64,000 bases of DNA from the NCBI GenBank assembly GCA_017983695.1, contig JAGOAX010000008.1:124001-188000 (forward strand), written 5' to 3'. Position numbers and translations under genes: made by a program. The stretch comes from Ferruginibacter sp. Lineage in GTDB: Bacteria > Bacteroidota > Bacteroidia > Chitinophagales > Chitinophagaceae. The notes below the pieces were generated by a model. It worked only from the letters and a program-made list of their open reading frames with translations, was not told the DNA's origin and ran no database searches. Position 1 is the first letter of the stretch, and each line of letters opens with the position of its first letter. Below are positions 62,258 to 64,000 of this stretch, one piece after another.

Positions 62258-62929
62258 ATGAAAAAAAATCTTTTGGTAATTTTAGCTCTCGGTCTTTTTT
62301 TGTCAAGTTGTCAAAAGGAAATTTCACCAGAAATTAATGATAAAAGAAAAATTTTGGAATCGATTGGATTCAATTTAAAATCAGTAAATTTTGATGATAC
62401 TTTAGAGGCGTCAAAGCTTACACCTTTAAAATTTGAGTCTATAGAACAAGCTAGAAATTATTTCAAGCCATTTATAGATAAATTTAGTACAGCTACAGAT
62501 TTTAAATCAATAACTGCAAATAACAAACTGCTTTGGGATTCGGTAAAGATAGAAACACTGCCCCTACCCAATGCGGTGCCGCCAGCAGATAGTACTGTTA
62601 CCTTACAAGAGGTTGTAGTTTGGACTGGTTATCAGGTTTCTTTTACATGGCACTGGGGAAATAATACGTCAGGGGGCGGCTTTTATTCAGCATTCGGCTT
62701 CACTTCAGGTTTAACTGGATTCCACCCGGGTGTATCTTGGACTCCTGGCATTGGTTCGTATGTTAATTACCCCAACTCTGCCTTAATTTACTTTACAGTA
62801 ACAGGAACGCAACATTATAACTTGTTCATTAATGGTATTGGTACATTGTTTTCCCAGCCTGTAATCTTAAGTGGGATTTACAATATAAATACTCATGCAT
62901 ATAATATAACTGTTGCTAACGCTCAATAA
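62258..62929 (+). CDS. Lipoprotein of unknown function, controlled by the G-tract promoter
   Basis: The protein has 223 residues from ATG 62258, giving MKKNLLVILALGLFLSSCQK with the acylated cysteine at C18. The frame is open to an upstream ATG at 62159, which would add 33 residues including a membrane-like segment; the internal start is favoured because it yields a proper lipoprotein signal. The mature protein has an acidic helical first part, then a glycine-, tryptophan- and aromatic-rich beta region (WTGYQVSFTWHWGNNTSGGG; FHPGVSWTPGIGSYV). It resembles no family known to me and is probably surface-exposed. Confidence 0.7.
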   Translation: MKKNLLVILALGLFLSSCQKEISPEINDKRKILESIGFNLKSVNFDDTLEASKLTPLKFESIEQARNYFKPFIDKFSTATDFKSITANNKLLWDSVKIETLPLPNAVPPADSTVTLQEVVVWTGYQVSFTWHWGNNTSGGGFYSAFGFTSGLTGFHPGVSWTPGIGSYVNYPNSALIYFTVTGTQHYNLFINGIGTLFSQPVILSGIYNINTHAYNITVANAQ

Positions 62930-62941
62930 ATAATTTTCAGT

Positions 62942-62990
62942 AAAAAGCTGAAATCAAATATGTTTATGATATTTGATTTCAGCTTTTTTT
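62942..62990. terminator. Bidirectional terminator
   Basis: A perfect 20-bp stem (62942-62961 with 62969-62988) around a 7-nt loop, rich in A on the left and T on the right, lies between the convergent genes ending at 62929 and 63030 and can serve both. Confidence 0.9.
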
Positions 62991-63029
62991 AATAGAATAT
63001 ATCCTATTAAAGCAATGGTCTTCTGATGC

Positions 63030-63752
63030 TTACAAACCACTTACACAAATTCCAATTTGCAGCGGTTTTATATCGGGGCCCACACCATCTTTTAATAAAT
63101 TATTTACCTGGTAGCTACCAAATAAAGAGAAATTACCATACCCAATACGGCCGGTAACTGCTAAACGGGTAGTATTAAAATGGCGTTTTCCATTTTCTTT
63201 TGCTGTATAAGTATTTATAGTGCCGCCATTTTTATTTTGAAGGATTTTACCTTTGGTGTGTACATTTATTAAAGTACCTACCTTAACACCAATAGCAGCT
63301 TTCAGGCTTTTACTGCTTTTTTCAGGATCGGCAGTAAACCTTAATTCAACTGGTACCTCTAGAAATGCTGTGGAAATCTTATACTTCTTAAAACGATCAG
63401 CAGAATCTAATGAGATAAAAGGCAGTTTCGTGCTGGTTGATTTAATATCGATACTATAATTTTTAAAATACATATTGCTCGTCCCTATCCCAATACCAAA
63501 ACCTGCGCTAAAACGGGGATTATTTTTAAAGGGTTTATCCATCATTACATAAATATTTCCTCCTCTTGATAGCCCTTTTTTGTGACTTTTAATACTGTCA
63601 GGTACTCCCATCCAGGTGTCGCTGCCTAATTGTAACATTAAATGATCCCCGGCACGATTAGCAAGATCTATTTTTTTCTTGGACTTTTTTTCCTGGGCAA
63701 ATACTGCAGATACGGATGCAAACGCAATAAAAACAAGTACTATTTTCTTCAT
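63030..63752 (-). CDS. Outer-membrane beta-barrel protein
   Basis: This 240-residue protein has a signal peptide (MKKIVLVFIAFASVSAVFAQ), a lysine-rich mature start and alternating hydrophobic strands with aromatic ends, such as FSAGFGIGIGTSNMYFKNYSID, AFLEVPVELRFTADP, AAIGVKVGTLINVHTK and GRIGYGNFSLFGSYQVNNLL. It matches the general porin-like/PorT-type small barrel found in Bacteroidota. The final strand GISVSGL-like end (QIGICVSGL) suits barrel insertion. The specific function is unknown. Confidence 0.75.
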   Translation of the reverse strand: MKKIVLVFIAFASVSAVFAQEKKSKKKIDLANRAGDHLMLQLGSDTWMGVPDSIKSHKKGLSRGGNIYVMMDKPFKNNPRFSAGFGIGIGTSNMYFKNYSIDIKSTSTKLPFISLDSADRFKKYKISTAFLEVPVELRFTADPEKSSKSLKAAIGVKVGTLINVHTKGKILQNKNGGTINTYTAKENGKRHFNTTRLAVTGRIGYGNFSLFGSYQVNNLLKDGVGPDIKPLQIGICVSGL

Positions 63753-63819
63753 AATTAATTTTGAAGGTGCAAAATAACGTCAAATATTCTAATGAAGCGT
63801 TAAATTAAACAGCTTTGAT

Positions 63820-63887
63820 TATATTTGCAGCCTCAAACTATGTTTTAGTTTAAAAAAGGGGTAGAACTGTTACCCAAAGTTCTTTAA
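63820..63887 (+). promoter_or_regulatory. Stable-RNA leader: -7 box and boxA-like element
   Basis: TATATTTG at 63820-63827 fits TAnnTTTG. Further down, gttctttaa at 63879-63887 resembles the boxA antitermination element found in leaders of stable-RNA operons. Both precede the tRNA at 63950. A short ggggta...taccc dyad lies between. Confidence 0.4.
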
Positions 63888-63949
63888 TTGACCTGCCACT
63901 ATTACCAGAAGTGGTTTTACATAAAAATCTTCTTAAGTTAAATTAAGAA

Positions 63950-64000
63950 GGGCCTATAGCTCAGCTGGTTAGAGCACCTGACTCATAATCAGGGGGTCCC
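63950..64000 (+). tRNA. tRNA with CAU anticodon (Met or lysidine-modified Ile), cut by the window edge
   Basis: The acceptor 5' strand gggccta, the D arm agctcagctggttagagc and an anticodon stem-loop cctga-ctCATaa-tcagg are complete; the sequence ends in the variable region. The anticodon CAU occurs in initiator Met, elongator Met and Ile2 tRNAs. Without the T arm and acceptor 3' strand these cannot be separated. More stable RNA genes may follow to the right. Confidence 0.92.

Noticed and set aside
1..64000. CRISPR arrays, transposases, integrases, known anti-phage systems
   Set aside because: No regularly spaced repeats and no recognisable proteins of these classes; the SNF2 helicase stands alone without the partners of known defence loci.

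Overview
The window looks like a chromosomal segment of a Bacteroidota bacterium, most likely family Chitinophagaceae or a close relative. The DNA is AT-rich. Promoters fit the Bacteroidota pattern TTG-N19/20-TAnnTTTG, and lipoproteins have the S-C-Q-K type lipobox. Gene content is typical of the phylum: S46 dipeptidyl peptidase, CRTAC1/ASPIC protein with a vanadium-haloperoxidase-like partner, GH3 protein, PspC/PadR operon, IPExxxVDY protein and Nfu protein. The assignment rests on gene content and promoter style, not on a database search.

Layout. 0-4 kb: a partial secreted protein, a KdnB-like Kdo 8-oxidase, a rhomboid protease and KdsB, which together point to (8-amino-)Kdo lipopolysaccharide synthesis. 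4-7.5 kb: an operon of circularly permuted ATP-grasp, alpha-E and transglutaminase genes, interrupted by a perfect 32-bp inverted repeat of REP/REPIN type. 7.5-14.1 kb: DUF2007 protein, prohibitin-like SPFH protein, dnaN, recX, asnS and rho. 14.1-16.8 kb: a small AT-rich island (XRE regulator, HExxH lipoprotein, small secreted protein) bounded on the right by a second, synonymously diverged copy of the last 18 codons of rho. 16.9-22.9 kb: selenium genes mnmH and selD around a proline-rich exported protein, then a pterin dehydratase, an IPExxxVDY protein and an M28 peptidase. 23-29 kb: feoB, two overlapping desaturases, a lipoprotein and an SRPBCC remnant. 29-32.5 kb: PadR/PspC operon with an elaborate control region. 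32.5-39.2 kb: gcvT, an SRPBCC protein, a ComB-like phosphatase, a large SWIM/SNF2 helicase and two possible small proteins. 39.2-46.3 kb: CRTAC1/haloperoxidase pair and an S46 peptidase. 46.4-54.6 kb: GH3, a pirin remnant, LysE, MtgA, the coupled pnuC-tag-nadR set, two M23 paralogues around a DoxX-like gene, and Nfu. 54.6-64 kb: UvrD/PcrA, a candidate small RNA, recA, EamA, SixA, a long PurF-type enzyme, a lipoprotein with a G9 tract in its promoter, an outer-membrane barrel, and the start of a CAU-anticodon tRNA cut by the window edge.

Most of the window is ordinary housekeeping chromosome. The most unusual signals are: (1) the duplicated rho 3' end bordering a 2.7-kb island; (2) the G9 homopolymer filling the promoter spacer of a lipoprotein gene, a likely phase-variation switch; (3) an orphan promoter plus terminator upstream of recA (candidate sRNA); (4) the palindromes and REP-like element in the PadR/PspC control region; (5) decayed pirin and SRPBCC genes in gaps that look empty. 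I saw no CRISPR array, transposase, integrase or recognisable defence system.
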